A stretch of DNA of 64,000 nucleotides from an uncultured Clostridia bacterium. GTDB lineage: Bacteria; Bacillota; Clostridia; TANB77; CAG-508. Both the position numbers and the translations under genes were made by a program. The stretch covers positions 62,001 through 126,000 of the forward strand of contig CANQGE010000003.1 in NCBI GenBank assembly GCA_947601495.1, read 5' to 3'. Below the pieces are notes generated by a model. The model searched no databases, was not told where the DNA came from, and saw only the letters and a list, made by a program, of their open reading frames with translations. How positions within the stretch are numbered: the first letter of the stretch is position 1; each line of letters starts with the position of its first letter. This document shows positions 16,275-24,761 of this stretch, piece by piece.

Positions 16275-16367
16275 TTCGTTTTTGCATTAATAAATAATGC
16301 TCTCCTTTTTATTTTATTTAGGTTTTAGATTACCTATAACTATAATTTTTATTTTTTAATATAAAAG

Positions 16368-16394
16368 AAGAGTTTTAAAAAATTTAAAACTCTT
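16368..16394 (-). terminator. Terminator of the sortase gene
   Basis: AAGAGTTTTAAA (16368-16379) pairs with TTTAAAACTCTT (16383-16394); CTTTTATATT follows on the minus strand. Confidence 0.75.
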
Positions 16395-16411
16395 TTAATT
16401 TTTATATAGTT

Positions 16412-17167
16412 TTATTGCATTTCTCTGGCTTTTATTATAACCCTCTGTTTACTGTCGTCTGTACAAGTTATAACTGTAATTTCTTTTAATCCGTTTGTTC
16501 TTTGTGATGTACATTGAACATCATCAGGTTCTACTACATATTTATCATACACACTGTATTTTAATGTTTGACCTTTATTTTTTCCTACTAAATTTGTTAT
16601 TTCTATCACAGCTCCTATATCTAAGTCTGGTACATGACTAAAGAATTTATCACTTCTATAATTATGTCCTACTATGCAAAAGTTTCCAACTTCATTAGGA
16701 TCTGGTCCCCAAAATTTACCTGGTGATATTTTTAATAGTTCTTCTGTGCTATCATTTAATATTGGATATGTACAATCTATTGATGGTATGTTTATTGTTG
16801 CTAATGCATAATACATCGTTCCAGAAGCAGTTTGTAACCATTCTATATCATCGTTAGGATCTTGTTCTGGAACTGGTTCTGTATAAACAACTTCGAATGG
16901 ATCTTCTGTATTTAATATAACTACTATTGAATTATTTGCAAATTTAATTGTTGTGTCATCTGCAACATTATCTTCAAAGTTTAAATTTGATAATATTTCT
17001 TTTGAAATAGCTTCATTTTTATTTTTATCGTATTCTGCATAAATATAATAAGAAAATAAAATGCACACTAAAAAGATGGAAATAAAGAAGTCTATTTTGT
17101 ACATTCTTTTTTTCCTTTTTAGCTCTGGTGTCATATACAATTTTTCAGAAACTAAAATCTGATTCAT
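16412..17167 (-). CDS. Sortase (divergent transpeptidase)
   Basis: 251 aa. Type II membrane topology with one TM helix (about 25-44) and the catalytic domain outside. The sortase triad is visible: His168 in CIVGHNYR, Cys235 in TVITCTDD, Arg242 in QRVIIKAR, with the usual IPSIDCTYPIL strand (127-137). The TC-T-D motif places it near class D/E-like enzymes, but Val-Ile-Thr-Cys replaces the common Leu-Ser-Thr-Cys. No substrate with a plain LPXTG is present in the window; the two giant surface proteins end in another motif. It follows the coiled-coil gene by 69 bp and may be cotranscribed with it. The start ATG follows GGAAAGGTAAGTTAA. Confidence 0.9.
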   Translation of the reverse strand: MNQILVSEKLYMTPELKRKKRMYKIDFFISIFLVCILFSYYIYAEYDKNKNEAISKEILSNLNFEDNVADDTTIKFANNSIVVILNTEDPFEVVYTEPVPEQDPNDDIEWLQTASGTMYYALATINIPSIDCTYPILNDSTEELLKISPGKFWGPDPNEVGNFCIVGHNYRSDKFFSHVPDLDIGAVIEITNLVGKNKGQTLKYSVYDKYVVEPDDVQCTSQRTNGLKEITVITCTDDSKQRVIIKAREMQ

Positions 17168-17236
17168 TTAACTTACCTTTCCATCTTATTTTATTTATTA
17201 TAACATTTTTTCATGCATTAAATCAAGTAACAGCTT

Positions 17237-18907
17237 TTACCAAATGTCACCTTGCATTGCTTTTTTTCTTGTTTTATTCATTTTTCCAATCTTTTTAATT
17301 AATGTATTACTTGTTTTTTTAGGTTCTCTAATTAAATCAAAGTCCTCTATTTCATCTTCCTCTTCTTTTTTAGATTTTTTCATTGATTTAAATAAATCTT
17401 CTTCCTCTTCTTCTTGTTCATAAGGAATATCTTCTTCTAATAAAGCTTTTTCTTTTAATGATGCTTCAATTTTATTAGCTTTTTCTTGATTTTCAAGTAA
17501 TTCTTTTGTTACTTCATAAAAGTCTACTTTTTGATATTTTTCTCCAAAAATATCAAAATCCTCATCTGGTGTTTCTTCTTCAGTAGTTTCTTCATATTCT
17601 TCGTAATCTTCTTCAAAACTTTCTACATTAAATGGCATTTTTACTTTGCGTTCTTTCTTTTCTTCTTCTAAATCATATTCTTCTTGACTTGTTTTTTCTT
17701 CTAATAAAGAAGTGTCCTCTGAATCTATTGGTATATCGAATTCTGCAACATCTCTTCCAAAAACTTCTGTAACACTATTATAGAAAGTTGTATATATTCC
17801 TTTAAATCCTTCTATTCTCCAATAATTTGAATTAATTAATGTTGCTGTATTTAAATTAACACGATTTTTCTCTTTTTTAAATTTCTCTTCTTTTTGTTCT
17901 ATTTCTACTAAGTAAGATTTATTATAAAGCTCTTTATAAGATTTTTGAGTTGCTTTTCCAGAAATTTCTTTTAATAATAGTTCATATAAATTATTTATTT
18001 GAACAACATCTGCTTTAAAATTTTCACAAGCTTCGCTCATTAATCTATTGTGAGATTTTCTTCCATGAATTATTGTCATTCTTTCATAATCTAAAAATTG
18101 AATAATATATTCTTTTACTGCTAGTAAAAATTCTACTTTTGCCTTTTCACCTTTTATGTACTTTTTATATACTTCTACTTTGGCTTCTCCTTCTTCAATA
18201 TCATTTAATAATTTTTTCATTTTATCGAATGAAGCCAAATATATTGCAGCTAATTTTTTAGTATTTTCTACTGAAAATATTGTTACGTTTTCTATTACAT
18301 CACCATTAAAAGGAATTTTTTCACCTTTTCCATTATCTTCTAGTTTTTCAATTATTTCTTCAAAATCATCAAATTCTGCAAACTCTGCAGATGCTTCGAT
18401 TAATTCTGGTGTTATTCCTTCAAAATTGATTTGTGAAGCTTCTAAAACATTTACATAGTCATTTTCTGCCATTTTTTTATATCTTTTACATTTAGAAAGC
18501 TCAAATCTTTTATTATTATATTCTTCAAGTGTTTCTATTAATTCTTCTTTTTTCTGTTTCATTTCTTCGTTGTTTTTTTCAACATCTGCTTCTATTTTTT
18601 CAATTCCTTTTCTTGTGTTTTCTACTTTTCCTTCTATATTATTAAAAAGCAAATTTCTGTTGTATTCTAAATTAACACTTTTCTTATATAACTTTTCTTG
18701 GGATTGTTGCACGTTTTTTACTTTTTTAAATGACTCATTAAATTCTTGAATTGCTTCTTGTTCTTTTTGATAATTTGTTTGAAACTTCTCTAATTTTTGC
18801 ACCAAATTGCAATAATTCTCAAAATTATCTTGTAAATTACAATCTGATGTATATCTTAGCAAAGTATCAAAATATCTCTCTAATACAATTGCACTTCTCT
18901 CATACAT
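17237..18907 (-). CDS. Cytoplasmic coiled-coil protein with acidic C-terminal tail
   Basis: 556 aa, function not recognised. No signal peptide or TM helix. Residues about 30-150 are heptad-rich with many Glu/Lys (QKLEKFQTNYQKEQEAIQEF...), a second helical block is at about 215-350, and the last third is very acidic (runs of EEYEETTEEE and QEEEEEDLF), ending with a basic KKIGKMNKTRKK segment. I start it at the ATG 18907, where GGGAGG lies 11 bases upstream; the frame is open eight codons further. It lies 69 bp before the sortase gene, hinting at a shared envelope role, but this is only context. A cell-division or scaffold protein is one possibility. Confidence 0.7.
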   Translation of the reverse strand: MYERSAIVLERYFDTLLRYTSDCNLQDNFENYCNLVQKLEKFQTNYQKEQEAIQEFNESFKKVKNVQQSQEKLYKKSVNLEYNRNLLFNNIEGKVENTRKGIEKIEADVEKNNEEMKQKKEELIETLEEYNNKRFELSKCKRYKKMAENDYVNVLEASQINFEGITPELIEASAEFAEFDDFEEIIEKLEDNGKGEKIPFNGDVIENVTIFSVENTKKLAAIYLASFDKMKKLLNDIEEGEAKVEVYKKYIKGEKAKVEFLLAVKEYIIQFLDYERMTIIHGRKSHNRLMSEACENFKADVVQINNLYELLLKEISGKATQKSYKELYNKSYLVEIEQKEEKFKKEKNRVNLNTATLINSNYWRIEGFKGIYTTFYNSVTEVFGRDVAEFDIPIDSEDTSLLEEKTSQEEYDLEEEKKERKVKMPFNVESFEEDYEEYEETTEEETPDEDFDIFGEKYQKVDFYEVTKELLENQEKANKIEASLKEKALLEEDIPYEQEEEEEDLFKSMKKSKKEEEDEIEDFDLIREPKKTSNTLIKKIGKMNKTRKKAMQGDIW

Positions 18908-19044
18908 AATTAAAGAAACCTCCCAAGTCATATTTTCTTCATTATTATATATAACTTTGCAAAAAATGTCTATACAATTTTGAATAAAAAAAAATAATTT
19001 TCGATAAAAATTCTGTAAACCTTTTATTTTACGTCATTTTGTGA

Positions 19045-19050
19045 TATAAT
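19045..19050 (+). promoter_or_regulatory. -10 box of the small membrane protein islet
   Basis: TATAAT preceded by TTTTGTGA; the -35 region is weak (TTTTAT). It lies about 50 bp before the start codon. Confidence 0.5.
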
Positions 19051-19100
19051 TAATATGTTAGGTAGTCCATCTACTTTCAAGTGAAGGGAGAGAAAAAGAC

Positions 19101-19283
19101 ATGCTATCTCTTGCGTTGTACGTAGTGGCTCTGATCTGCTTCTTGCCGATAATTCTCGCTATCGTAAGCATCCCTGCTGTGCTGATTCTGGCACTGTTTG
19201 GTTGGCTTTGTGAGAAGCCATGGCTGAAGTGGGCACTGCTCGCTGTTCTCCTCGTGCTCTGGCTTTTGGACCGGTTCTTCTAG
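19101..19283 (+). CDS. 60-aa double-TM hydrophobic protein, GC-rich islet
   Basis: Not recognised. Almost the whole chain is hydrophobic: one helix at about 4-36 and a second at about 42-57, with the short loop CEKPWLKW between and a charged end DRFF. AGGGAGAG lies 12 bases before the ATG. Codon use (CTG, GTG, ATC, GCC) and a G+C above 50% contrast with the AT-rich genes on both sides, and the gene has its own terminator. It might be a holin-like or toxin-like small membrane protein, or a small scaffold; there is no direct evidence for any of these. On the plus strand just before murE. Confidence 0.65.
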   Translation: MLSLALYVVALICFLPIILAIVSIPAVLILALFGWLCEKPWLKWALLAVLLVLWLLDRFF

Positions 19284-19326
19284 TCCTTACAAAGAGCACA
19301 CCGCTCGCGCTTAGCGACCGACAAGG

Positions 19327-19370
19327 CACTGCTATTATCCTTTGGGAAACATGGCAGTGTTATTTTTTAT
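19327..19370 (+). terminator. Terminator of the small membrane protein islet
   Basis: CACTGC (19327-19332) pairs with GCAGTG (19354-19359), followed by TTATTTTTTATTTT. Confidence 0.65.
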
Positions 19371-19400
19371 TTTAGATTTAAATTTTAGTTTTCCTTTTTC

Positions 19401-19430
19401 TTTACAAATATTGCTTATTAGTTGTATAAT
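19401..19430 (+). promoter_or_regulatory. Probable murE promoter
   Basis: -35 TTTACA (19401-19406), an 18-base spacer and -10 TATAAT (19425-19430), 37 bases from the chosen start. Confidence 0.65.
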
Positions 19431-19466
19431 TTGTGCATAGTAATCTTGAGAAATGGAGGGATGACT

Positions 19467-20972
19467 ATGTTACTTAATAAATTAATTTCTAAAGTCGAAG
19501 TAATAAACAAAGTTGGTGATCTAAATTTAGATATAACTAATATACATTCAGACTCAAGAAAAATTAAAGAAGGAGGATTATTTGTTGCAATAAATGGCTT
19601 TTCAAAAAATGGCATAGAATTTATTCCAGATGCAATTAAAAATGGTGCAAAAGCTTTAATTGTAGAACCAGATGTTGATTTAAATTCACTTAATATTCCT
19701 AAAAATATGCCTGCAATATCTGTAAAAAATACAAGAAAAGCGTTAGCTGAAATTGCATGTGAATTCTATGATAATCCTTCTAAAAAATTGAAACTTATTG
19801 GAGTTACTGGAACAAAAGGAAAAACAACTACCACATTCATGATTAAATCTATTTTAGAAGCTCATGGATTAAAAGTTGGATTAATTGGTAGTATTGCAGT
19901 TTATATTAATGACGAAAAAATTGAAGACACTGATAGAACAACTCCTGAAAGTATTGAAATTCAAAAATATTTGGCAGCTATGGTAGAAAGGAATGTTGAT
20001 GTTGCCATTATTGAAGTTTCTTCTCAAGCTATGAAATTAGATAGAGTTTCTGGCTCAGAATTTGATATTGGACTTTTCACTAATTTATCTGAAGACCATA
20101 TAAGTCCAAAAGAACATCCAAATATGGAAGACTATTTTAATTGTAAATTAAAACTTATAGAGCAATCTAAGCATGGGGTAATTAATAACGATGATGAAAC
20201 AGTTCGTAAAATAAAAAAATTATTACCTGAAAAAGATATTAAAACATTTGCAATAGATAGTCCTGCTGATTTCAAAGTAAATCCAGACACTGTTGTTATT
20301 ACAGATTCATATATTGATTTTTCAATATTATTTAATGGGAAAGAAGAAAAAATAGAAGCATCAATTCCAGGAAGATTTAGTATTTATAATGCTTCTGGTG
20401 CAATTGCTGTATGTTCATATTTTGGCGTTACTGCAGATGAAATAAGACTAGCATTAAAAGATTTAAAAGTTCTTGGAAGAAGCGAACTTGTTCCAAATAA
20501 ATTAGGACTTACAATTATGATAGATTATGCACACACACCTTCTAGCTTAGAAAGTATTTTAAAAGCTGTTAAAACTTATGCTAAAGGCAAAGTAATTTGT
20601 GCTTGGGGGGTTGGTGGTGATAGAGATACTGCAAAACGTCCTATTATGGGAGAAATTTCTGGAAGACTTGCTGATTTTACAGTTTTAATGTCTGACCAAG
20701 TTCGTACAGAAGATCCTTTAAAAATATTAAAAGAAATTGAAGTTGGAATTATTCCAACAGGAAAACCTTATAAAATAATTGTAGATAGAACTGAAGGAAT
20801 TAGATATGCTATTTCAATAGCAAAACCTGGTGATATTATTGTTATACCAGGGCTTGGACACGACTTATACTTAGAAAGAAATGGTGTAAAATATCCTTAT
20901 GATGAAAGAAAAGTTATTGCTAAATTAATTGACGAAATGATAGAATCTGGTGAAAGAACACCTATAGAATAA
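19467..20972 (+). CDS. murE: UDP-MurNAc-tripeptide synthetase (MurE)
   Basis: 501 aa. Adds the third amino acid to UDP-MurNAc-L-Ala-D-Glu in peptidoglycan synthesis. Mur-ligase order is complete: N-terminal substrate domain with SDSRKIKEGGLFVAI, ATP loop GVTGTKGKTTTT (about 112-123), TTPESIEIQ, NLSEDHISPKEHPNMEDYF, and the C-terminal domain with DYAHTPSSLE and GGDRDTAKRPIM. The motif that reads the incoming amino acid, DNPR in meso-DAP enzymes, is Asp410-Gln-Val-Arg413 followed by TEDP. I set the start at the ATG 19467, six bases after GGAGGG; an ATG two codons earlier touches the ribosome site. dapF nearby suggests DAP is made, but the altered motif leaves the substrate open. Plus strand, between two GC-rich islets. 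Confidence 0.93.
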   Translation: MLLNKLISKVEVINKVGDLNLDITNIHSDSRKIKEGGLFVAINGFSKNGIEFIPDAIKNGAKALIVEPDVDLNSLNIPKNMPAISVKNTRKALAEIACEFYDNPSKKLKLIGVTGTKGKTTTTFMIKSILEAHGLKVGLIGSIAVYINDEKIEDTDRTTPESIEIQKYLAAMVERNVDVAIIEVSSQAMKLDRVSGSEFDIGLFTNLSEDHISPKEHPNMEDYFNCKLKLIEQSKHGVINNDDETVRKIKKLLPEKDIKTFAIDSPADFKVNPDTVVITDSYIDFSILFNGKEEKIEASIPGRFSIYNASGAIAVCSYFGVTADEIRLALKDLKVLGRSELVPNKLGLTIMIDYAHTPSSLESILKAVKTYAKGKVICAWGVGGDRDTAKRPIMGEISGRLADFTVLMSDQVRTEDPLKILKEIEVGIIPTGKPYKIIVDRTEGIRYAISIAKPGDIIVIPGLGHDLYLERNGVKYPYDERKVIAKLIDEMIESGERTPIE

Positions 20973-20989
20973 AAAAATAAAATGCAAAC

Positions 20990-21017
20990 CCGCGGGAAGT
21001 CCCGCGGGATTTTTTCG
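20990..21017. terminator. GC-rich bidirectional terminator
   Basis: CCCGCGGGA-AG-TCCCGCGGG, a nearly perfect palindrome, followed by ATTTTTT on the plus strand and TTTGCATTTT on the minus strand. It lies between the convergent murE and 123-aa membrane protein genes and can serve both. Confidence 0.85.
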
Positions 21018-21029
21018 CCTCCTTTAAGC

Positions 21030-21401
21030 TCAGATGATGATCGCCAGAAAGACGATTGCGACTACCGCACCAATCAGATTGGCTACGGCCTTGCTTGCTC
21101 CCATCGATTGTACGGTGTTTCGCGCCCACCGATACACCCGAGGGGTGGCTGTTGCTATCTGGCGGATTACCCATCCAATTGCTTGGATGATCGTCCGGCA
21201 CACATAGCCGATTGCACCGAAGATGCCTCCGATAACCGTTGCGCCGAGGTTCTCGGAGATCCTCATTCCTGCCGCTCCGAACGCTATGATGATTCCGGTA
21301 ATGATCAGGGCAATGACCGCAATCGGCTCAGCAGCTTCGGCACCCACCTGCTGCCACATGGGCAACTGGTTCGAAATCCAAGCAATAAAAAGCAGTATCA
21401 A
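21030..21401 (-). CDS. 123-aa membrane protein, GC-rich islet
   Basis: Not recognised. It has three or four hydrophobic segments (about 1-11, 26-44, 55-77 and 102-122) with glycine-rich packing (GGIFGAIGYV) and a basic amphipathic stretch RQIATATPRVYRWARN. The start is a TTG with AAGGAGGAAGATAAGT in front; no ATG fits. G+C near 50% and GC-ending codons set it apart from murE and dapF around it. It has a near-consensus promoter and a strong terminator of its own. The two-helix part faintly recalls VirB2/TrbC pilins, but no conjugation gene is near, so I do not call it that. Confidence 0.6.
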   Translation of the reverse strand: MILLFIAWISNQLPMWQQVGAEAAEPIAVIALIITGIIIAFGAAGMRISENLGATVIGGIFGAIGYVCRTIIQAIGWVIRQIATATPRVYRWARNTVQSMGASKAVANLIGAVVAIVFLAIII

Positions 21402-21485
21402 ACTTATCTTCCTCCTTGCTCAGTTGAGCGTCCAAATGGTGTTGTGTGAAACGTCGGTCGGGAAAGCCAAATTAGTTGCGATATT

Positions 21486-21514
21486 ATTATATCATGTTTA
21501 CATAAAATCGTCAA
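21486..21514 (-). promoter_or_regulatory. Promoter of the 123-aa islet gene
   Basis: -35 TTGACG (21509-21514), a 17-base spacer and -10 TATAAT (21486-21491) on the minus strand. Two copies of TAAACATG flank the -35 box (near 21493-21500 and 21532-21539), which may be an operator. About 85 bases of leader precede the TTG start. Confidence 0.75.
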
Positions 21515-21527
21515 CTGTTTTACATGT

Positions 21528-22352
21528 TTATATATCAATTTTTCCTTCAAATACTTTTTCTGCTGTTCCTATCAATTTTACATTTTCATTTTTATAAACT
21601 GTTTTTAAATTTCCACCTTGCAATTCCACATTTAATTCATTTTTTGTGGATTTATATTTATTTGCTATAACAGCAGATGCACAAGTTCCTGTTCCACAAG
21701 AAAAAGTTTCTCCTACTCCCCTTTCCCAAGTTCTTACCTTTATATTGGAATCGTCAATTACTTGAACAAATTCCACATTTATTTTATTTGGAAAATATTT
21801 ATAATCTTCTATAAGTTTTCCATATTTTTCTATATCTACTTTTTTTAAATCATCTACAAAGCATACAGCATGTGGATTTCCAATTGAAAGCGGATATACC
21901 TTCATCCCTTCTATATGTATACTTCCTTTATAATTGTTTTCTAAATATATAACTGGAATATCTTGAAGGTTAAATATTGGTCTTCCCATATCTACACTTA
22001 CTCTTAAAACAGTTTCTCCTTCTATTTCTAATTTAACTTTTTTTATTCCAGATAAAGTTTCTATTTCAAATTCGTCTTTATTAATCAAATTTTTTTCATA
22101 AACATATTTTGAGAAACATCTAATTCCATTCCCACACATTTCTGCTTCACTGCCATCTTTATTAAAGATTCTCATTTTAAAGTCTGCTTTTTTGCTTTTT
22201 TGAACTATTAAAATGCCATCTGCTCCTACTCCAAAATGTCTATCACATAAAAATTCTGCTAGCAATTTATAGCTATATTCTAAATTATTTTCTAAATAAT
22301 CTATTATAATAAAATCATTACCAGTAGCTTGCATTTTGCAAAAAGAAAACAT
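21528..22352 (-). CDS. dapF: Diaminopimelate epimerase
   Basis: 274 aa. Converts LL- to meso-diaminopimelate for lysine and peptidoglycan. Both catalytic cysteines are in their motifs: EMCGNGIRCFSKY in the N-terminal half (Cys near residue 72) and SCGTGTCASAV in the C-terminal half (Cys near 217). The N-terminus MFSFCKMQATGNDFIIID and HFGVGADGI are typical. Together with murE this supports DAP-type peptidoglycan. It is downstream of the PBP gene on the same strand, separated by about 140 bp. Its start codon lies inside a 9-bp RNA stem with AGAGGTG in the loop, so translation may be tuned by RNA folding. Confidence 0.95.
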   Translation of the reverse strand: MFSFCKMQATGNDFIIIDYLENNLEYSYKLLAEFLCDRHFGVGADGILIVQKSKKADFKMRIFNKDGSEAEMCGNGIRCFSKYVYEKNLINKDEFEIETLSGIKKVKLEIEGETVLRVSVDMGRPIFNLQDIPVIYLENNYKGSIHIEGMKVYPLSIGNPHAVCFVDDLKKVDIEKYGKLIEDYKYFPNKINVEFVQVIDDSNIKVRTWERGVGETFSCGTGTCASAVIANKYKSTKNELNVELQGGNLKTVYKNENVKLIGTAEKVFEGKIDI

Positions 22353-22380
22353 ACAATCACCTCTTGGTTAAATTGTATGT
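22349..22380 (-). promoter_or_regulatory. Hairpin over the dapF ribosome site and start codon
   Basis: Perfect 9-bp arms ACATACAAT (22372-22380 on the minus strand) and ATTGTATGT (22349-22357), with a 14-nt loop holding AGAGGTG; the dapF ATG is within the 3' arm. Confidence 0.55.
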
Positions 22381-22492
22381 TTTGGCTTTTTTAATATTCT
22401 TTTATTTTATAAAAACTTTTTTAGTACCATCTTTTAATGTTTTAATTTGTTAAGTTATATACTATTTGTATTATTTACATTATATACAAAAA

Positions 22493-24733
22493 CTACTGGG
22501 AATTGCTTAGTTGCTCTTTTACTACAACATTAATTATTGTTCCTTCTTCTACCTGAGTTCCAAATGAAGGATCTTGAGATACTACTATTCCACTTGAACC
22601 ATCTATGTTGATATTTAGGTTTCTAGCTTTTAGTGTGGCTATTGCTTGCCCTATTCCCATTTCTTCTATATTTGGAACTTCAACCATTGTTTTCTCTTGA
22701 TTTTCATTTTGATATAACTGAATTGTTGAATTTTCAATTAATGCATTTCCATATTTAGGTACTTGTTCTTTTATGATAACCTCATCTGGATTTCCATCTA
22801 TATGACTTGTTACGTTAAATCCTAATTCTTGCAAATGTGTTGTTGCTTGAGCTGCTGTCATACCTGTTACATTAGGAACAGAAATTAGATTTCTTTGTTC
22901 TGTTGGTGCCATAGTTGTGTTTGATGCTACACCTAAATAAGGTAAAACTTCTGATAAAATTTGAGCTGTAACTGGACCTGCAACTTGACCACCCTGATGG
23001 TTAGCTCCTTCTGAAAGTCCATATAGAGCAACTAATGTAACTATTTGTGTGTTTTCAATTGGTGATATTGCTATAAATGAAGCAACATAACCTTCATCTT
23101 CTCTTCCAACTGGAGGTTCAGAAGTTCCACTTTTTCCTCCTATAGCAAATCCTTCAACTGAAGCACGCCAACCTGTTCCATCTGTGACAACAGACCTCAT
23201 CATATCTTTTATTTTGTCTGTTGTGTCTTTAGAAACAACTTGTCTTATTTCTTTAGTTTCTACCTTTTCTTTGCTTTCTGTGTCTGTATTTTCTATTTCT
23301 TTAATAATTTTTGGTTTTACTAAAACACCATCATTGCAAATTGCAGATACTGCTGTTATTAATTGAAGTGGTGATATTTCAAATCTTTGACCAAATGACA
23401 TTGTTGCAAGTTCAACAGGACCAATTTGTTCTAATTTGTAGAAAGTTCCTGGATATGCTCTTGCTATATCGTTTCCTACACTATCAAAAAGTCCAAATGC
23501 TTGATAATATTTATATAGATTTTTAGCAGTAACTCTTTGACCTAATTGCATAAAAGCAGGATTGCATGAATTGCATAAAGCCTCTCTTAGAGATTGTGCT
23601 CCGTGTGGATTATCTGCTCTCCAACAACTTATTTCTTGATCTGCTACTTGATAAGAACCTGAACAAAAAAATTCTTTTTCTGTATCTGTTTCAACAAATC
23701 CTTCTTCTAAAGCAGCAGCTGCTGTTATTAATTTAAATGTAGACCCTGGTTCATATGTTCCTGAAACTGCTTTGTTTTTCCATAAATTTTGCAAATTAGT
23801 ACTTCTATCAGCACTCTCTAATGCATTCCATTCTTCTTCTGAAAATCCTGTTCTTGAAAAATCAAATGGTTGATTTAAATTATAGTCTGGATAAGTTGCC
23901 ATAGCTAATATTTCGCCATTTTGTGGATTCATTATAACAACATTTCCACCAGTTGAAGATGAATTTTTTTCAACAGCCTGTTCTAAATATCTTTCTGCTA
24001 TTGATTGAATATTTGCATCTATTGTTAAGTAGATATTTCTTCCATTTTCAGAAGCCACATATTGTTCATCTTCGTCTGAAATAGCTTTTTTAGTAGCATC
24101 AACAGTTGTAACAATTTTTCCAGCAGTTCCTGTTAAAATGTCATCATATCTTTCTTCTAATCCTGTTTGTCCATTATTATCTGTTCCACAAAATCCAATT
24201 AAGTTTGAAGCTAAATCATTATTTGGATAATATCTTTTTGAGTCTGCATCTATATTTATTCCTGAAACTATATCATTATCAGATAACCATTTTTCTAGTT
24301 TATCTATTTTATCTTTCTCTACTTTTTTCTCTATTACAATTACTGTTTTATTTGAATTTAGTTTTTCCATCATTTCGTCATAAGTAATTTCGAATATACT
24401 AGATATTCCTTCTGCTATTACTTCTTTTGGTACTTCTTTTTTGTTTTTATAGTTAACTTTGCCTGGATTTAATGAAACTGTATCTACAGGTATACTTTGA
24501 GCTAATATTGCTCCATTTGCATCATATATTGTTCCTCTGTTTGGACTTAAAATTTGAGTTCTAACTTGTTGATTATATGCTTTTTCCGACCATTTTTTCC
24601 CATCAACAAATTGAATAATTATTAAATGGCCTGCAACAACAAGGAATAATAGTGTTGCTACAATTCCTATAAATATTAATCTTAAATTAAACTTAACAGT
24701 TTGATTATCTTTCTTTTTAGAGCTTTTTTTCAT
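22493..24733 (-). CDS. Class B penicillin-binding protein with two PASTA domains
   Basis: 746 aa. A peptidoglycan transpeptidase of the FtsI/PBP2B/SpoVD group. TM anchor at about 20-42, then the dimerisation domain with LSPNRGTIYDANG, and the transpeptidase with active-site STFK (about 331-334), SCN (in LCNSCNPAF) and KSGT (about 535). Two C-terminal PASTA domains (about 615-680 and 680-745) start VPNVTGM and VPNIEEM. Two PASTA units are more like vegetative PBP2B than SpoVD, but the role cannot be settled. I start at the ATG 24733, preceded by GGAGAAAATA, rather than the TTG upstream. It sits between the J-like gene and dapF. Confidence 0.93.
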   Translation of the reverse strand: MKKSSKKKDNQTVKFNLRLIFIGIVATLLFLVVAGHLIIIQFVDGKKWSEKAYNQQVRTQILSPNRGTIYDANGAILAQSIPVDTVSLNPGKVNYKNKKEVPKEVIAEGISSIFEITYDEMMEKLNSNKTVIVIEKKVEKDKIDKLEKWLSDNDIVSGINIDADSKRYYPNNDLASNLIGFCGTDNNGQTGLEERYDDILTGTAGKIVTTVDATKKAISDEDEQYVASENGRNIYLTIDANIQSIAERYLEQAVEKNSSSTGGNVVIMNPQNGEILAMATYPDYNLNQPFDFSRTGFSEEEWNALESADRSTNLQNLWKNKAVSGTYEPGSTFKLITAAAALEEGFVETDTEKEFFCSGSYQVADQEISCWRADNPHGAQSLREALCNSCNPAFMQLGQRVTAKNLYKYYQAFGLFDSVGNDIARAYPGTFYKLEQIGPVELATMSFGQRFEISPLQLITAVSAICNDGVLVKPKIIKEIENTDTESKEKVETKEIRQVVSKDTTDKIKDMMRSVVTDGTGWRASVEGFAIGGKSGTSEPPVGREDEGYVASFIAISPIENTQIVTLVALYGLSEGANHQGGQVAGPVTAQILSEVLPYLGVASNTTMAPTEQRNLISVPNVTGMTAAQATTHLQELGFNVTSHIDGNPDEVIIKEQVPKYGNALIENSTIQLYQNENQEKTMVEVPNIEEMGIGQAIATLKARNLNINIDGSSGIVVSQDPSFGTQVEEGTIINVVVKEQLSNSQ

Positions 24734-24761
24734 TATTTTCTCCAATTTTATTTGACAGTTT

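Noticed and set aside
16412..17167. Pilus operon around the sortase
   Set aside because: No pilin-like gene with an LPXTG signal or E-box is adjacent; the neighbours are a coiled-coil protein and prs.
21030..21401. VirB2/TrbC-type pilin of a conjugative element
   Set aside because: Only a vague two-helix resemblance; no relaxase, coupling protein or other secretion gene is in the window.
19101..21401. Prophage remnant around murE
   Set aside because: No capsid, integrase, lysis or replication gene and no attachment-site repeats; murE between the islets is a normal core gene.
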